NCBI GenBank assembly: GCA_902729315.2 | Contig: LR746264.1 | Location: 808,501 to 872,500 of the forward strand | DNA length: 64,000 nt | Reading direction: 5' to 3' | Source: Spirodela intermedia | Taxonomy: Eukaryota; Streptophyta; Magnoliopsida; Alismatales; Araceae | Part shown: one piece after another, positions 48,801 to 60,500 of the stretch | Layout of the letters: the number at the start of each line of letters is the position of its first letter | Position numbering within the stretch: position 1 is the stretch's first letter | Notes under the pieces: generated by a model | Seen by the model: the letters and a program-made list of their open reading frames with translations, nothing else | Told to the model about the DNA's origin: nothing | The model's database searches: none | Translations under genes and position numbers: made by a program

Positions 48801-51800
48801 ACACCAACAAACCTAAGCACAAGTAATCGTTAGGGTAAACTTGAGACTGCAAGTGGATGAATACCTGTACATTTAAAAACGTGAAAACCCAGCATAAAAG
48901 GTGAACTTACATACGGCAAATGGTAATGGACCAAAAATCAAATGAAAAACCACAACCAGCTGTAGCCAGTGTCCACACTGACAGTCCGACTCCAATTAGC
49001 CTAAATGGATTATGACTGCAAATGAAATGGTGAAGTTAAGTTACCAAACATCAATTACAGCTCAAAGTAAAGATAGGGTCAAGTAGCTTTCTGTTTTCCC
49101 TGGTAATGCTCAACTGGACGGTATTTGCTATGGTTCATGTATCAACAATGGATCCAAACACTTAAAAAAACGCATGCAGTCGTTTATTTCAACAAAAAAA
49201 CCATATAATGTATTCGTTTATTTTAATGGCTCTTGAATTTTTTTTCGAACAGCAGATTAAGATGAGCAAATTTTGAATACATTATTTTTGTTTGACTTGT
49301 ATGCTGCTGTATGACTCTACAGCCAAATCATCCTAATCCGGTGTCCCCTTCTCTAGATATCACCCCTGCAGCTGCTGTAAGGTATGCACAAGAAGTTTTC
49401 CGACTTCCAAGAAGACTGCTGAAACATGTCATATTTCCAGGAAAGTGTACAGTAAACCTCTTATCAAGTACAGCACATTGTTACAAATTATTTTCATGTT
49501 ATGTGATTTAGAGTGATATCCTTGAAAATGGTAATATAGTCCATACAATTTCTCCATGTGAGAGTTAAGAAGGTTGAGGGCTTTTTGGTATCTTGTGTCT
49601 GTAAGAATTAGATGGAATGTTTATTACAATGCAGCCTGAGGCCATATTAGGAAATGAGACGTAGGATTCTCTCCCTATATGATGGGAGATAAACATCCAT
49701 GAAAAATTGAGGTAGTCTTTCTGCTGCTCCTCCCCTCAGTCTCAGTAGACAAGAAAGTTCCTTCCGTTATCATAACACTCCTCAAACCAGGTAATTGCTA
49801 AAACATCAAAGAACAACAGATTTGTTCTAAAGGATAGTGATACGACTCCACCACTGACCTATAGCAGGGGTAAAAAAGAATCACGTGCAATGCACGTGTG
49901 AGGGGTATAAATACAGCACAAGGGGTTGGGTCATGGGGAGACGAATCAGAACCTGGAGAGGCAGGGGAAACCTCTCGTACTCATTCCCCATCCATTACTC
50001 TTCTTTTCCTCTTCTTTCTTGTATCTTGATAGATCTTTCAGTTCGACATTCTATCCATCGTCATTGACAAGTTTTTGTGAAATCAATACAAGTGTTTCTC
50101 CTCTTCGTTTTCACTCAGATTCGATCCTCCCTAGGAGGATCGCATCAGATAGCATCAATACCCTTGACGAATCGTAGTTGAACTAGTATCATTTCAATTA
50201 AGCATGCATCAGTTTTTTCTTTCATTTTCGAACATTGGAGAACTCACTAAGGATAGTGTATGCGTGGAATTCTTGATGGGTAAATAACAACAAAGAAAAT
50301 AAACCACCGGCAAGGATGGAATGGAATTCTAGTACCAAAAAACCAGAGTAGCAATATCCTATGGAGGAACTGCACTCTTGCCCACATTAAAACCTTGCTT
50401 TCTCAAAACAGGATCATCAAATGTCAAAGCCTTCTATGCTACATACTCTCCCACTTAAGAAGCCAAAAAGTCATCCACACGCTTTCAACTATTCCCAATA
50501 ATGATTCAAGGAAAATCGATTCCATTATTTTAAAATATGATCACAAATGCATAAGGAAACAAAGTTGAAATGAAAAGGTTAATGGTACAAATAAAAGAAT
50601 TCATTGGAATCATTATAATCTAATGATACAAGGGAACATGGATTATCATATTCGGATAAACTCAAGAAAATGGATATTTGCTGCTTCAGCAAGGTACTAA
50701 CCTCTTTGCTAAGGATGCAAAAATGGGGGAAGCGACTAAAAGTCCCACCATAAATGCAGATGATAGAACGCCATCTTCGAAATTGTTCAATTTAAAATCT
50801 CCCCTGCACTCATTATCAAGGCGTAAACTGAAAAACCAAAACAATAACAAAGTGCTTCTAATAACATTTAAAGTTCATCATTTTCCAACAAATGGGCATA
50901 AAGTGTAGTGACAGATAAAGTAAAACAAAATCCAAAGAACTTTGTAAGACATTTGTCATTAATTCGTAACAAAAAACTTTATTTAACAATGTATTTCTTT
51001 TATTGTTGACCATCAAAGAAGTCATTCAGCCCAATGCATAAGCTGCAAAGTAAAATATCATTGCATGGGATGACTATATAATTGTTACACTACTCTCTAA
51101 ATACCCAAGGAGGGACATGAAATGCCTGGCTAAAATGTTCTAAATTTTTATGTGGATAAACTTAACGCTAAGGATAATGCTCTATTTGAAAATGTGGCAC
51201 TCTCCAAAACGGTAAAAGGATTGGGGACCTGCCTGGAATCCTAGAAAGAGAAAATAATTGCTTGAGTAATGTTGATACCAACATAACTCTCTACTATCTT
51301 TAGCCAAATTCATGCATTCTAGAATAACAAAGTCCAATGCATAGCACTCAGTTAAAAACCTGGCATAATGTATGAATGTCTGACAAACAAAGTGGCCATG
51401 TGCCTAAAAGCTAATGAAATTTCAGTCCCCGGAAGATGATACTTATCAGTTAAATACATGCCATTCGTATCGTTAAATGGTTTGTCTTTATTGAATAACC
51501 TTTGGGTGCAATAATCCATAGAGCATCACATCACATGGTAGAAAACTTTTTAAAGAAATTAGAATGCTTTGAAATAGCATCTTCAAAGACAAGAAAATTT
51601 ACAAAGTAGTTAAACATAAAAGGAAATAACAAGATCGGATCTTACTGTATTCCACTACCCGAATCGCATATGCCATTCTTAGCACATGTTCTAGAACTCC
51701 CATTCACTCCATTACTTGCTATTGTACCTCGGTCAACGTAGTTCAACAGATTTATCATACAGAAGATCACAAGTAACCTGCAGAAAATAAAAAATAACTT

Positions 51801-52838
51801 AATATAGATGAAGTGATCTTTTTCCATAACCGCTTGAAGATTGGTAATGAACCCAGGAACCATAAACTGCACAAAATTGATAATATCCCATATATATTTT
51901 AGAAATGCAATAAACAGAGAAGACTTTGACTAGTCGCGTTCGGGCTCTGGAATTCCAGAAGGGGTACCTTGTGGTAGTCCTCACTATCGATTTGCCATAA
52001 AGAAAAACTACACATTTTTCACGCAATAACTTGACGGTGGTCAGAGTGATCAAGTACAAGTCAATCCTCGTAAGATCAGCAGGACTGAGCGAATTTAGGC
52101 AAAGTTTGTCTCAACTTTTGAAAAATACCGACCGAATCAAGAGAAAATGGCCTTAAACTCTGAGAGAATCAGATTCAATTCGTTCACGTCATGCAACTTG
52201 CACAAGTCAGTTAGAGTGATGCCCTCCAATCTGACTTCCTGAGTTAAGAGTCAGTGACCAAGTCTGAGTCTCCCGACCTTGATTTCAGGTCAACCATTTG
52301 TCTCAATCAGCATCGAATAGAATAAGCACACCATTTCTGTGGTCCAAACCTTTACAGCCCTGACGCATTTCCTCTGCTGTTCTTGCAGTTTACTATCAGC
52401 TCGACAGTTGACTATAGACATCTGTTCCAATAATTGAGAAAATCCCCGATGAAGAACCACCATTGGCGTGATACTCACCTTATGAGACGAGGAAAGAGAT
52501 CTACCATAGGAAAACTACAGCAGAGGAGAGGGGTGGCCGTCTAGCAGACTCCTTCCACAGAAAATTGGCTGCGCAATGCAGCACCAAGAATATGACAAGA
52601 AAAACAGAGAGAAGACAAAGACAGAAGACACGCAGGAAACCCTCTGCTTCAGCTAGAAAATCCTAGCTCGAAGCAACCTTTGGGGATCAAAAAACGCGCA
52701 AATAGAAACTTTGAGTGAGAAGGAAATGGCAGCGTACCTCTTCGGCGTGAACCACAACGGCTTGGAGTCAATGACCGGCGGAGGGAATCCAAGGGGCGGT
52801 GCTTCCGGCTTCCGTGGCTCCCCTCCCGACTCCGCCAT
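36815..52838 (-). CDS. Spinster-type MFS transporter, 16 exons, 526 aa
   Basis: Exons: 52738-52838, 51646-51777, 50702-50803, 48911-49015, 48737-48812, 47140-47214, 46362-46464, 46207-46275, 45658-45733, 45051-45148, 44556-44632, 43555-43668, 43315-43434, 38077-38205, 37439-37517, 36815-36939. All junctions are GT-AG and the frame is unbroken from MAESGGEPRK to the stop. Landmarks are LLNYVDRGTIASNGV (TM1), GVLSSAFMVGLLVASP, RMFVGVGEASFISLAAPFID, KTAWLAMFYMCIPTG, WRYAFWGE, GAYSYWGPKAGY, FGGITIICGILGTLAGG and RPLSMAMSTVSIHIFGDVPS, spread over about twelve membrane helices with cytosolic acidic/polar ends. This is the Spinster family (plant 'probable sphingolipid transporter spinster homolog'); animal relatives export sphingosine-1-phosphate or lysophospholipids. 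The plant substrate is not shown here. The start is the first ATG of the frame that contains the conserved N-terminal segment. Confidence 0.95.
37617..38040. repeat. ~250-bp tandem duplication in a Spinster intron
   Basis: Segments 37617-37790 and 37869-38040 align from GAACAGCT-CAACAGG to GTAAGG-ATAAAAACATCAA with roughly 75-80% identity. They lie ~250 bp apart within the intron between exons 15 and 14. Confidence 0.75.
37844..37912. repeat. Near-perfect foldback (hairpin)
   Basis: Arms 37855-37876 and 37885-37906 (22 bp each, two mismatches) flank an 8-nt loop. An outer GAGGG/CCCTC pair (37844-37848 with 37908-37912) extends the stem. It lies in the intron between exons 15 and 14 of the transporter gene. 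Confidence 0.8.
38237..38261. repeat. (GA)n microsatellite
   Basis: About 12 GA units, 31 bp upstream (in gene sense) of exon 14 of the transporter, where it forms a CT tract next to the 3' splice site. Confidence 0.9.
38516..38690 (+). repeat. 5' LTR of the intronic copia element
   Basis: TGTTAAATGC...CTTCTACA, preceded by target duplication GGTAG and followed by the primer binding site. Confidence 0.93.
38805..38870 (+). repeat. Interlocking inverted repeats in the copia leader
   Basis: TTAAGTGGATC (38805-38815) pairs with GATCCACTTAA (38832-38842). ATTAGACT (38817-38824), inside that loop, pairs with AGTCTAAT (38843-38850) outside it. A third palindrome, TAATGGGCC-T-GGCCCATTA, follows at 38852-38870. 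All arms are perfect. The order allows an H-type pseudoknot in RNA. Confidence 0.85.
39151..39355. repeat. 34-bp minisatellite, ~6 degenerate copies
   Basis: Units of the type TCTTCCGCCTC-GCCGAGTATCTTT--GGTGAGT restart at about 39151, 39185, 39219, 39253, 39287 and 39320, inside the copia leader region. Confidence 0.8.
39551..39670. repeat. 24-bp tandem repeat, ~5 copies, with TTGAC cores
   Basis: Units of the type GGCTAGTCAACGATCAATG restart near 39552, 39577, 39601, 39625 and 39649. Nearly every unit contains GTCAA, i.e. the WRKY W-box core TTGAC on the minus strand, which is the host gene's sense strand. Confidence 0.8.
42995..43167 (+). repeat. 3' LTR of the intronic copia element
   Basis: TGTTAAATGT...CTTCTACA, preceded by a polypurine tract and followed by target duplication GGTAG. 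Confidence 0.93.
49838..50147 (+). mobile_element. Solo LTR in a Spinster intron
   Basis: The 310-bp unit runs from TGATACGACT to GATCGCATCA, with short inverted ends (TGATAC/GCATCA). It is flanked by the 5-bp direct repeat GATAG (49833-49837 and 50148-50152). It contains a TATA box (TATAAATA, 49906-49913). No internal retroelement sequence is attached, so it is a solo LTR or a very small non-autonomous element. It lies in the intron between exons 4 and 3, antisense to the gene. Confidence 0.8.
49882..49913 (+). promoter_or_regulatory. Two G-boxes plus TATA box in the solo LTR
   Basis: CACGTG occurs at 49882-49887 and 49893-49898, 11 bp apart (about one helical turn), followed 8 bp later by TATAAATA at 49906-49913. 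G-boxes are bZIP/bHLH sites. Activity is inferred. Confidence 0.6.
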
Positions 52839-54021
52839 CTCCTCCAATGCACGTGCACAGAGCTCAAATAGAAAACTTAAAAAGTTGCAGCAGTAGAAGA
52901 CGAGAGAGGATTGAAGAAGAAGAGGAAACCGGAGGTTAGGGAGAGGAAGAGGACGGGGGGGGAGAGGGAGCGCGCAGAAATGGCAAGCTCCGCGCTGTCA
53001 TTCGTCCCAATTCGGGAAATGGATTGTCGGGAGGAGGGAGGGCCGGGGCCTCGGTTGGTGGTGAAAATCCGGCGAATAGGCAACATCTACAACTGATTCA
53101 GGAGGTCGCCGAACTCCCCACCTGAACTGTTGCTCCCCTTCTTCGGATCTCCCCCACACAATCAGGATCTTCCGTTATCTGTTGAAGTCAACCTCCGGAG
53201 GCTGTTGTTTTCCTCAGGTCCGTTTGAGCGAGTCGCCTCCCAGTGCGGTGGCTCTGACATTTCTGCCCGGGCACAAGGACGCGTGCGTTCTGGGCCGGGC
53301 CAGTACTCTGCAAGAACGGACCTTGGATGCCAGTGACGGTACAAAGGTGTAGAAAAATGGGCTCTTTGGCCGCGGAGGACGAAGGGCGTCATAGCGGTCG
53401 CCGCTAGAGTTATTATTATTATTATTACTGTTATCATTAATTTAAAAAGTCATCCGTTGACTATATACCTGACGTCAAATCGGTCGCCGATCGTCTCCCC
53501 AGAATTTTGTCGTTATAGGAAAGAGCTGACTTTTTAGGTTATCAGCACATTTAGCATTTATTATTAGGAGCAAACGACCCCAACCCCAGTTGACTTCAAG
53601 CACTTCGATGGTGGGTTTCATGGGAAATTTGTCTTTTTATGAACGTGGGATAAGTTTTCAATCTTTTTGACCAAATTTCCTAATACGGCACTGTCCACTC
53701 TCGACGAAACTTTGGTGGGTAAATTTTTCCAGTAAATTTTGAGAGAAATCAAAAGATTATTCATTGGTAACTCCCATAGAATGAACTCAATTTTAATATT
53801 TTTATTGGGGCCATACCCAAAAAAATAGAAAATAAAAACTCTCCCCCTTTCTCTCTCAATGTGTTTATGGAACTTTTATCTCTCGATTAAAAATTACTAT
53901 TTACAGTAAAAATGTTAATATATTGAACGAAAATAAGCATAAATTACTTGGTCAGAGAAGTCAACGATCCATTTCACCAGATTAGTAGGTGGGAAGGGAT
54001 TGTACAAATTTAACCTTGTAG

Positions 54022-54060
<39 letters not shown>

Positions 54061-54447
54061 CTAGTGTTTGACTGGGATCAAGGTCAATAATCCTCTTCAT
54101 TCTTGTCTCCGTCTGATCCAGAAATATATTCGGAATTATTGGGGTTATAACCTTATAAATTAATTCGATAAGTACATTATCTGCCACATCTTTCTATATT
54201 ATTTTGAAAAATACCTGATTAATTTTCATTAAAATGAATTCGAGTGTACTCGTCCAGTAATGCCTATAGTGGATATGAAATTTACCCATTGTGGGCACTA
54301 ATTGGAATAAATAATTATTGATGATAAGAAAAATTAACCCCATTGTTTCCCATGGTTTATTGAATGCATATCAGAATGAACTAAAAATGACATTTTTTTA
54401 GCCTTGATCAGCTAAATTCTAAACCCCTCACTCTTTCCCTTTATTGG
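52839..54447. other. Divergent spacer between the transporter and the PTF2-like gene
   Basis: The first ~550 bp are GC-rich and should hold the transporter's leader and promoter (minus strand). Past 53400 the sequence is AT-rich with an (ATT)n run at ~53412 and a GA tract at 54025-54056. No gene is supported. Confidence 0.5.
54025..54056. repeat. (GA)n microsatellite
   Basis: About 15 GA units. Confidence 0.95.
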
Positions 54448-54490
54448 TATATATAGAGTAAACCCTCCTCTCTTTCTCCCTCTCCCTCGG
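54448..54490 (+). promoter_or_regulatory. Candidate core promoter of the PTF2-like gene
   Basis: TATATATA (54448-54455) is followed ~10-30 bp later by a pyrimidine patch (CCTCCTCTCTTTCTCCCTC), a typical plant TATA/Y-patch layout. The ATG is ~600 bp downstream, so the GC-rich stretch 54490-55058 would be leader, possibly with an intron. Confidence 0.45.
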
Positions 54491-55058
54491 CCGGTGCGGC
54501 GGCTGGCTGGCGAGGAGGCGGTGGCGATTGGAGGCCTGGAAGATCCCGGCCACGCAGCCGAGCTGCCTCCGCAAATCCGGGTTTTCATCGGCGAAGGGGT
54601 TTCATCGGCATATTCTTCCTCCCCAGAATACCTATATCGTTGCCGACCGTGGAAGGGGGAGGAGGATCCCTCAGGACGAGCCCATTGCCACCTTCTTCCT
54701 CTCTGGGTGTGGGTAGGCCTCCTTTTATCCCGTCGAGCAGTAGATCTCGCTGCGGTGGTGATGGTGGGGGGGAGAGAGAACGAGGGTGCGTTCAGCGGCG
54801 GGGGTTGTGTTCTCTCTCCTCAACCTTCCACGTGAGGCGATTACTGGGGCTGTGGGACTCTAGCTGTCGCCAACGATCATTTGAGGGCCGTCAGGGAGGA
54901 CGAGCAGCCAAAGGAGGAAGACGAATAAGCCAGAAAAAACCCTAAATCTTCTCCCTCCCCCAACCGAGCCGGTTCTCTGACATTTCTCTCTCTCTTATTG
55001 GAACTCTACCTCTCGTTGCCCATCGCAGAGTCGGCGCAGCCGCTCCCAGGAGGTCGCC

Positions 55059-56573
55059 ATGAACCGCTGCAACCGGTGTGGGGAGAGGAGCGTGGTCCTC
55101 GACCCCGCCTGCGGCCTCCGCGTCTGTAGCTCCTGTGGCGTCGAGCAGTGCGCCAACAACTTTCAGTCCCAGGCCTTCACCTCCGGTGGCCACCCCACGG
55201 GGGTCATCGTCCAATCAATCGGCGTATCGAGCACCAGAGAACGGAAGATCTACCTCGCCGACACCGAGATCGGAAAAATCACCTCCAGTATCGGCCTCTC
55301 CGCCGCCCGCTCCGCCGAGGTACGCGCCATGGTCTCCGAGGTCACAGAGGGCGAGTTCGGCGCCGGCAACTGGTTCCCGGTCCTCGTCGCCGCCTGCATC
55401 TGCATCACCATGCGGAAGAACCGCCTCCCCCTCTCGATCGCGGAGGCCGCGGCCTCCATTGGACGCGACACCCGTGATGTCGGCCGGATGGTGACGCGCG
55501 TCTGCCAGTTCCTGAACCTCCGCCAGCTCCCCGAGTTCGACATTCTGCAGCACCTGGAGAGGACGGTGAGGCGTTGCCCTAGCCTTGCCGGAGTCGATGA
55601 GGAGAAAGCGGAGGAGATGCTGAATCAAGGGAGATTTCTTCTTCAGTGCGCCGTGAAGTGGTTCCTCTCCACAGGGCGGCAGCCTCTCCCACTGGTTGCT
55701 GCGGTGACATCGTTTGTCGCAGAGGTGAACGGTGTGGCAGCTAATTTGGAGGAGATTGCAGACTATATCTATGCTAGGCCTGCAACCTGCAAGCTGAGGA
55801 AGAGGGAGCTACTGATGACTCTGGTCAAGGTCGCCAAGGTGCTGTTGCCCTGGGGAGAGGATGTTACAGCCAAGAACATCTTCCATAATGCTCCCTTACT
55901 GTTAAAATGCATGGAAAGGAAATCAAAGGACGGAGCCTTGGATCTGGGTCAGTTTGGTTCCGGCTTCCAACCCATCGAGGATGATGTTTCGAGGTATTTA
56001 ATTATTGCTGCTGGTGATGGTTTGCAGCCCGTCGAGGAGATGGACAAAGTTAAACTCTCAGCAGAGTGCTTGTCCCATGCTTATGGGAAAGCATCGCTGC
56101 TTTCCAAGGCTGTGGAGCCGTCAGGGGAGTCTGAGAAGAGTCTTGTGAGGAAGAGGAACAGAGAGGACATGCTTCGTCTTTGCTTTACCAGTTATGGTGG
56201 TATGTCAAGTGAGGATCTCTCACTCGAGCAGATATTGGAGAGGGATGTGGGGTATGATCCTCCTCCCCCATCCTTTCTGGCTGGGCTCGAAGCACGGCAG
56301 AGGAGGAAGGAGAAAATAGCTGCAGCAAAGCATCGGATTAGGAAGGCTATAAGGCCATCTTCTGATAATTCAGGCAGAATGCAATGCCATCTTCCCCTGG
56401 ATAGAAAAGGGGCCAAGAAGAGGCGTAGGCAGGGAGCTGGTGGCATTGATTGGGAGGATTGTATGATTGAGCTCCTCCTCCTCCACCGTGCAAATGAGGA
56501 AGAAATTGAGCACGGCCATTACAGGAGACTAATGGATCTGCATGTGTTTACCTCTATGAATACATACAACTGA
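55059..56573 (+). CDS. PTF2: Plant-specific TFIIB-related protein, PTF2 type (504 aa, intronless)
   Basis: A single uninterrupted frame from ATG 55059. The N-terminus is a TFIIB-type zinc ribbon (C4, C7, C23, C26: CNRCGERS...VCSSCG). Two cyclin-fold repeats follow at roughly 70-165 (EGEFGAGNWFPVLVAACICI) and 185-290 (LLQCAVKWFLSTGRQPLPLV, ATCKLRKREL). After a variable linker come the conserved C-terminal blocks: LEQILERDVGYDPPPPSFL, RRKEKIAAAKHRI, GGIDWEDCMIELLL and HYRRLMDLHVF. The same order is found in Arabidopsis PTF2 (At4g35540), a pollen-expressed TFIIB-like factor reported to bind TBP and polymerase subunits and to be needed in the male germline. The gene acts in the nucleus as a general-transcription-factor variant. 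GC content is very high in the first third and falls towards the 3' end. No damage was seen. Confidence 0.93.
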   Translation: MNRCNRCGERSVVLDPACGLRVCSSCGVEQCANNFQSQAFTSGGHPTGVIVQSIGVSSTRERKIYLADTEIGKITSSIGLSAARSAEVRAMVSEVTEGEFGAGNWFPVLVAACICITMRKNRLPLSIAEAAASIGRDTRDVGRMVTRVCQFLNLRQLPEFDILQHLERTVRRCPSLAGVDEEKAEEMLNQGRFLLQCAVKWFLSTGRQPLPLVAAVTSFVAEVNGVAANLEEIADYIYARPATCKLRKRELLMTLVKVAKVLLPWGEDVTAKNIFHNAPLLLKCMERKSKDGALDLGQFGSGFQPIEDDVSRYLIIAAGDGLQPVEEMDKVKLSAECLSHAYGKASLLSKAVEPSGESEKSLVRKRNREDMLRLCFTSYGGMSSEDLSLEQILERDVGYDPPPPSFLAGLEARQRRKEKIAAAKHRIRKAIRPSSDNSGRMQCHLPLDRKGAKKRRRQGAGGIDWEDCMIELLLLHRANEEEIEHGHYRRLMDLHVFTSMNTYN

Positions 56574-57567
56574 AAAGAATACCATATATTTTTTGTTATT
56601 TTCAGGCGTTATACAAGCACATGTTAGATACAGGGCTGCCCTTTGTAGTCCTTTGAAGTCAATGGTTTCCTTGCCTCCGATATTGAATGAGAAAGATGTA
56701 GATATGCCATTTATTTTATCAAATTCAGGGTTTGTCATTTGAATGCCTTTCCTGGTATTTTTTTCTTCTCGCAGGCCTCTAATCGGATTGAATCAGAAAA
56801 TCCAATCGAAAATTTACTCTGTTTATTTATCAACAGATGTTTGTGTCTTAGTTCAAATTCTCAATCAGATGTTTCTCCTGTCATAATTCATATTTTGATA
56901 GAAACTTTCCCATTTTCCAATGTGGCTTTAAAATTCTGTGTGCTTATTTAGGTGATTCCCTCCTCTTCCCATTAATTAAATTGTGATTTAGAATATATTA
57001 TTGGATCTAGAAAGACGATTCTTACGATTGCAAGCTTTTGTTTATGAAATGTAATGAGTGAAGGACACCCACCAATCTCACTCACTGACATACAATGCTA
57101 GAGAAAGGATCTCAATTTACATTTGATACTAGAGATTTGTGCTGCCATATCAAGAGTTTTACATGGTTGAGAAGCTTTATATGATGATCAAAATTAGTTT
57201 AGTAATACGTAATGATTTTCTTTCCATGGTTAGATCCACTAGGAGCCAATTAGCTTCAAATCAGGTGACTTAAAAACGGGATGTTAGAACCCATTTTTAT
57301 CATCTACTTGACAAGATCCATGCATCTACTTGCAAGTAAGAACGTGATGATTGCGTGCTAACCAGATGTGCTCTACCAATACGCCATCAAAATTATGATA
57401 TTCGTAATACATTTAATTCCGATGCCTTTGCTTTCTAGATGATTTTTGGGGTTCTCAAATTTTTGATATTGAATGAATTTTATTCTCTTTTTTGTGTAGA
57501 CATCAAGCTGGCATAACATGATGGGGTTGGAAGATTAGAGATTGATGAGGATTTTCACAAGCTCATC
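56574..57567. other. 3' region of the PTF2-like gene and AT-rich spacer
   Basis: No gene is supported. The first few hundred bases probably contain the 3' untranslated region. Confidence 0.4.
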
Positions 57568-60500
57568 TTGATAGTTACACAGTGGCTTAGACTAGTCTCA
57601 AGCATTAATGGGTTGAATCTATCTGGTTCTTAATAAGAGAAAAAGGGTAAATGAACAATCAGACCGGATTGGGCTTAAATAGGCCAAATAAGCCAAAACA
57701 TAGAGATTGAAGTAAAAAATATAAGACATATTTTTTGACACTCTCCTCCAAGGTGGTGAATCTAAGTCATATTCCTAGCTTGGATATAAAATAATGAAAT
57801 ATGTTGTTTAATTATTTGGCAGAAAAAATCTATAACTACATCATTTGATCATAATAAATGGCCACCAACATTAAACACAATCTATTATAATATAGTTGAA
57901 CAATATCTACTGAAATTGGTTGACAATCAAAGAGAAGGCAGATAGTAGATTGATATAAAGAGTATACATATCATCAAAGCTATGGCAAATTTAGGTCTTT
58001 AAGAATGATCTTATCTTCTAAGACTTCACATACACCTTGAGCCATACCTTTGGATTCTACTTCTGTATTTGACATACCCTCCACATTTTGTTTCTTATTT
58101 TTTTAAATAATTAGATTCTTGCTAAGAATGGTGCAATATTTTGAGGTAGAAATTTAATCAATAATATAAATTGTATTCTTTAATCTCTTTTGAATAAATT
58201 CTTTTTAGTAGTGTATCCTTGATATAATGTGTCACTTGATGAACTAGATAAAATGTACATATATTGAGTTATGCATAAATTGATTGCACACTCACATATA
58301 AATCAATTTCTAAACAAGTTGAGGTATTTCATAATTGGATTTTCTCCAACTTCCATAAATTAGGGATTTGGATCTATTGAAAGATTTACTAGTTTACATA
58401 AAATCTTGCATGTTTCTTGTAAGAGGTCCATACATAATTATGTTGAGGTATACAAATAATTTTTAAATGGGCTACTTCAATTTTAAGAAAATATTTTAAC
58501 TTTTCAAATAATTTAATTTCAATTTTTTTGACTAACACTAACTCAAATATTTTTTCTATTTTCCTTTATTTGCAGTCACAATTATATCATTAATCATAAT
58601 ATTGGAACTCTCCTTGATGAGTGTTTAATAAAGAGCATATAATCTTTGACTTAGTTTATATCCCATTGTGATCATCACCCTAATTGTTTTATATATTTGG
58701 AGTTAAATCATTTCTATAACCTAGTGTAACTTTCAAAGAAATTTCTTCTTTGAGTTCTTCATATAAATACATTATTAACATCAAATAGTTGTAAATTAGC
58801 AGCTAGTGATAGTAAAACTATAACTATATTCATCTTTGTTATGGGATTTACGATCAGTAGATAATCATATGTTTGGATATATTATTTGGTAAATAATTAT
58901 ATCTTGTATATCTTGATATATTTGTCAATGTGATGTTTTATAATATATTTATTTTCATTTGATCTATTTTTTACTATTAGTAATTTTATTAGCTCTTAAA
59001 TGTTGTTCTTTGTTAGGGCACATATCTCTTCATTCATAACTTGTCTTTACTTTCCATTGGGCAATATCTTTGTGATTATCTTAGAAACATTGATTGTATT
59101 TAGATTGACAAAGAATATTCCATAAACAAGTGAGAGATGATCATGGGACAAATAATGTGAAGGGGAGATGAGGATTTTTTTGTGCATCCTAATAACTATA
59201 GTTATATCTTCATCTTAGTAATCTTCATTACTATAATGACTTTCAATTTCAAGTGGCAATAAATTTGACAATAAATAATTTTCTTCTTCACTTATATGAA
59301 GGTTTTGAACAAGTAGATTTGAGTTAGATTTATATATATATATATAAGATTTGCAATATGAGACCTCTTTTGTGAATGCACGATACAAAATCTCATGATT
59401 TTTGGAAAGGAGTTAAGGAATTAGAATTGACTATGATTGGAGAAAAATTATGGTGTAGATGTGATGTTAGGAGTTTGTTCATAGACATTTTTCTTCCACT
59501 GAATTAGGACCATAATAGTTCTCTCATATCTAAATATTTTGAGCCTTCCCTTGAAAATAAGAGGTGAAAATTAAGATTGATGCTCATTAAAGGTTACATA
59601 AATTGGAATATAGATTTTCTTTGATGGAGGATGATAGCACTTATAACTCTTCTAGATTTGAGAATATCAAATAAAGATATATTTTAAAATTTTGGGTTTA
59701 GTTTATCTCTATCTTAATTGTGCACATGAACAAATATTAAACATTTGAAGATCTTAGTAATGAGTTTGAATAAATGATGATACCATTTCTATTAGACTCT
59801 TGGGACCTAAGATTTTTGGTGGTAACTGATTTATCGAATGAGTGATCACATAAATAGTTCTCCAAAAAGACTTAAATACATAATTTTTAAAAAATATGAA
59901 TGTAACTACTACAAGTAAGTGACCATTTTCCCTTTGAACAATCTCATTATGTTGTATAGTATTAACATATGATGGCTCATGTATTATTCCATTTGTTTGA
60001 AAATATGAAAGGATAATTTAATTTAATGATCTTTCACATTATCATATCTTCATCTCTTTATATTAACCCTAAATTATGTTATAATCATAGAGAAAAAATT
60101 AAGAAGAATATTACTAACATCTGGTTTATATTTGAGCAAGAAAATTCATGTGACATGTGTATAATTATCAATAAAACTTCTGAACCATTATGCTGTATAA
60201 ATATTTGAAATGGTTGAAGTACCTCATATATTACTATCAATGCAAACATAAGGCTTGTAATATTTTGTATTCTTTTCAAATAGTGTGGCACATTTATGTT
60301 TGACTAAGCTGAAAATGTTTCAGTGAAGTTTCCTAATATCTATATTATGAAACAAATAAGAGAATTATTTGAATGATAATAAGTACACGTGGTCAAATTT
60401 GATGGTATACTCAATTTTTTTCTAAATTTGATAGGTGAGGTGGTCAACTTGTTTCTTGTCATATGATAAATGATGAACTCTTGAACAAAGTCAAGTTCAG

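Noticed and set aside
52839-52847. Upstream extension of the transporter by three codons
   Set aside because: It also begins with TTG; the first ATG (52838) was used.
53162-53437. Minus-strand 91-codon frame upstream of the transporter
   Set aside because: Its reading includes the ATT trinucleotide run (poly-Ile) and no conserved segment, so it is likely promoter or leader sequence.
55078-55628. Overlapping frames on both strands within the PTF2-like gene
   Set aside because: They are composition-driven shadows of the conserved frame; their Ser/Pro/Arg-rich products match nothing.
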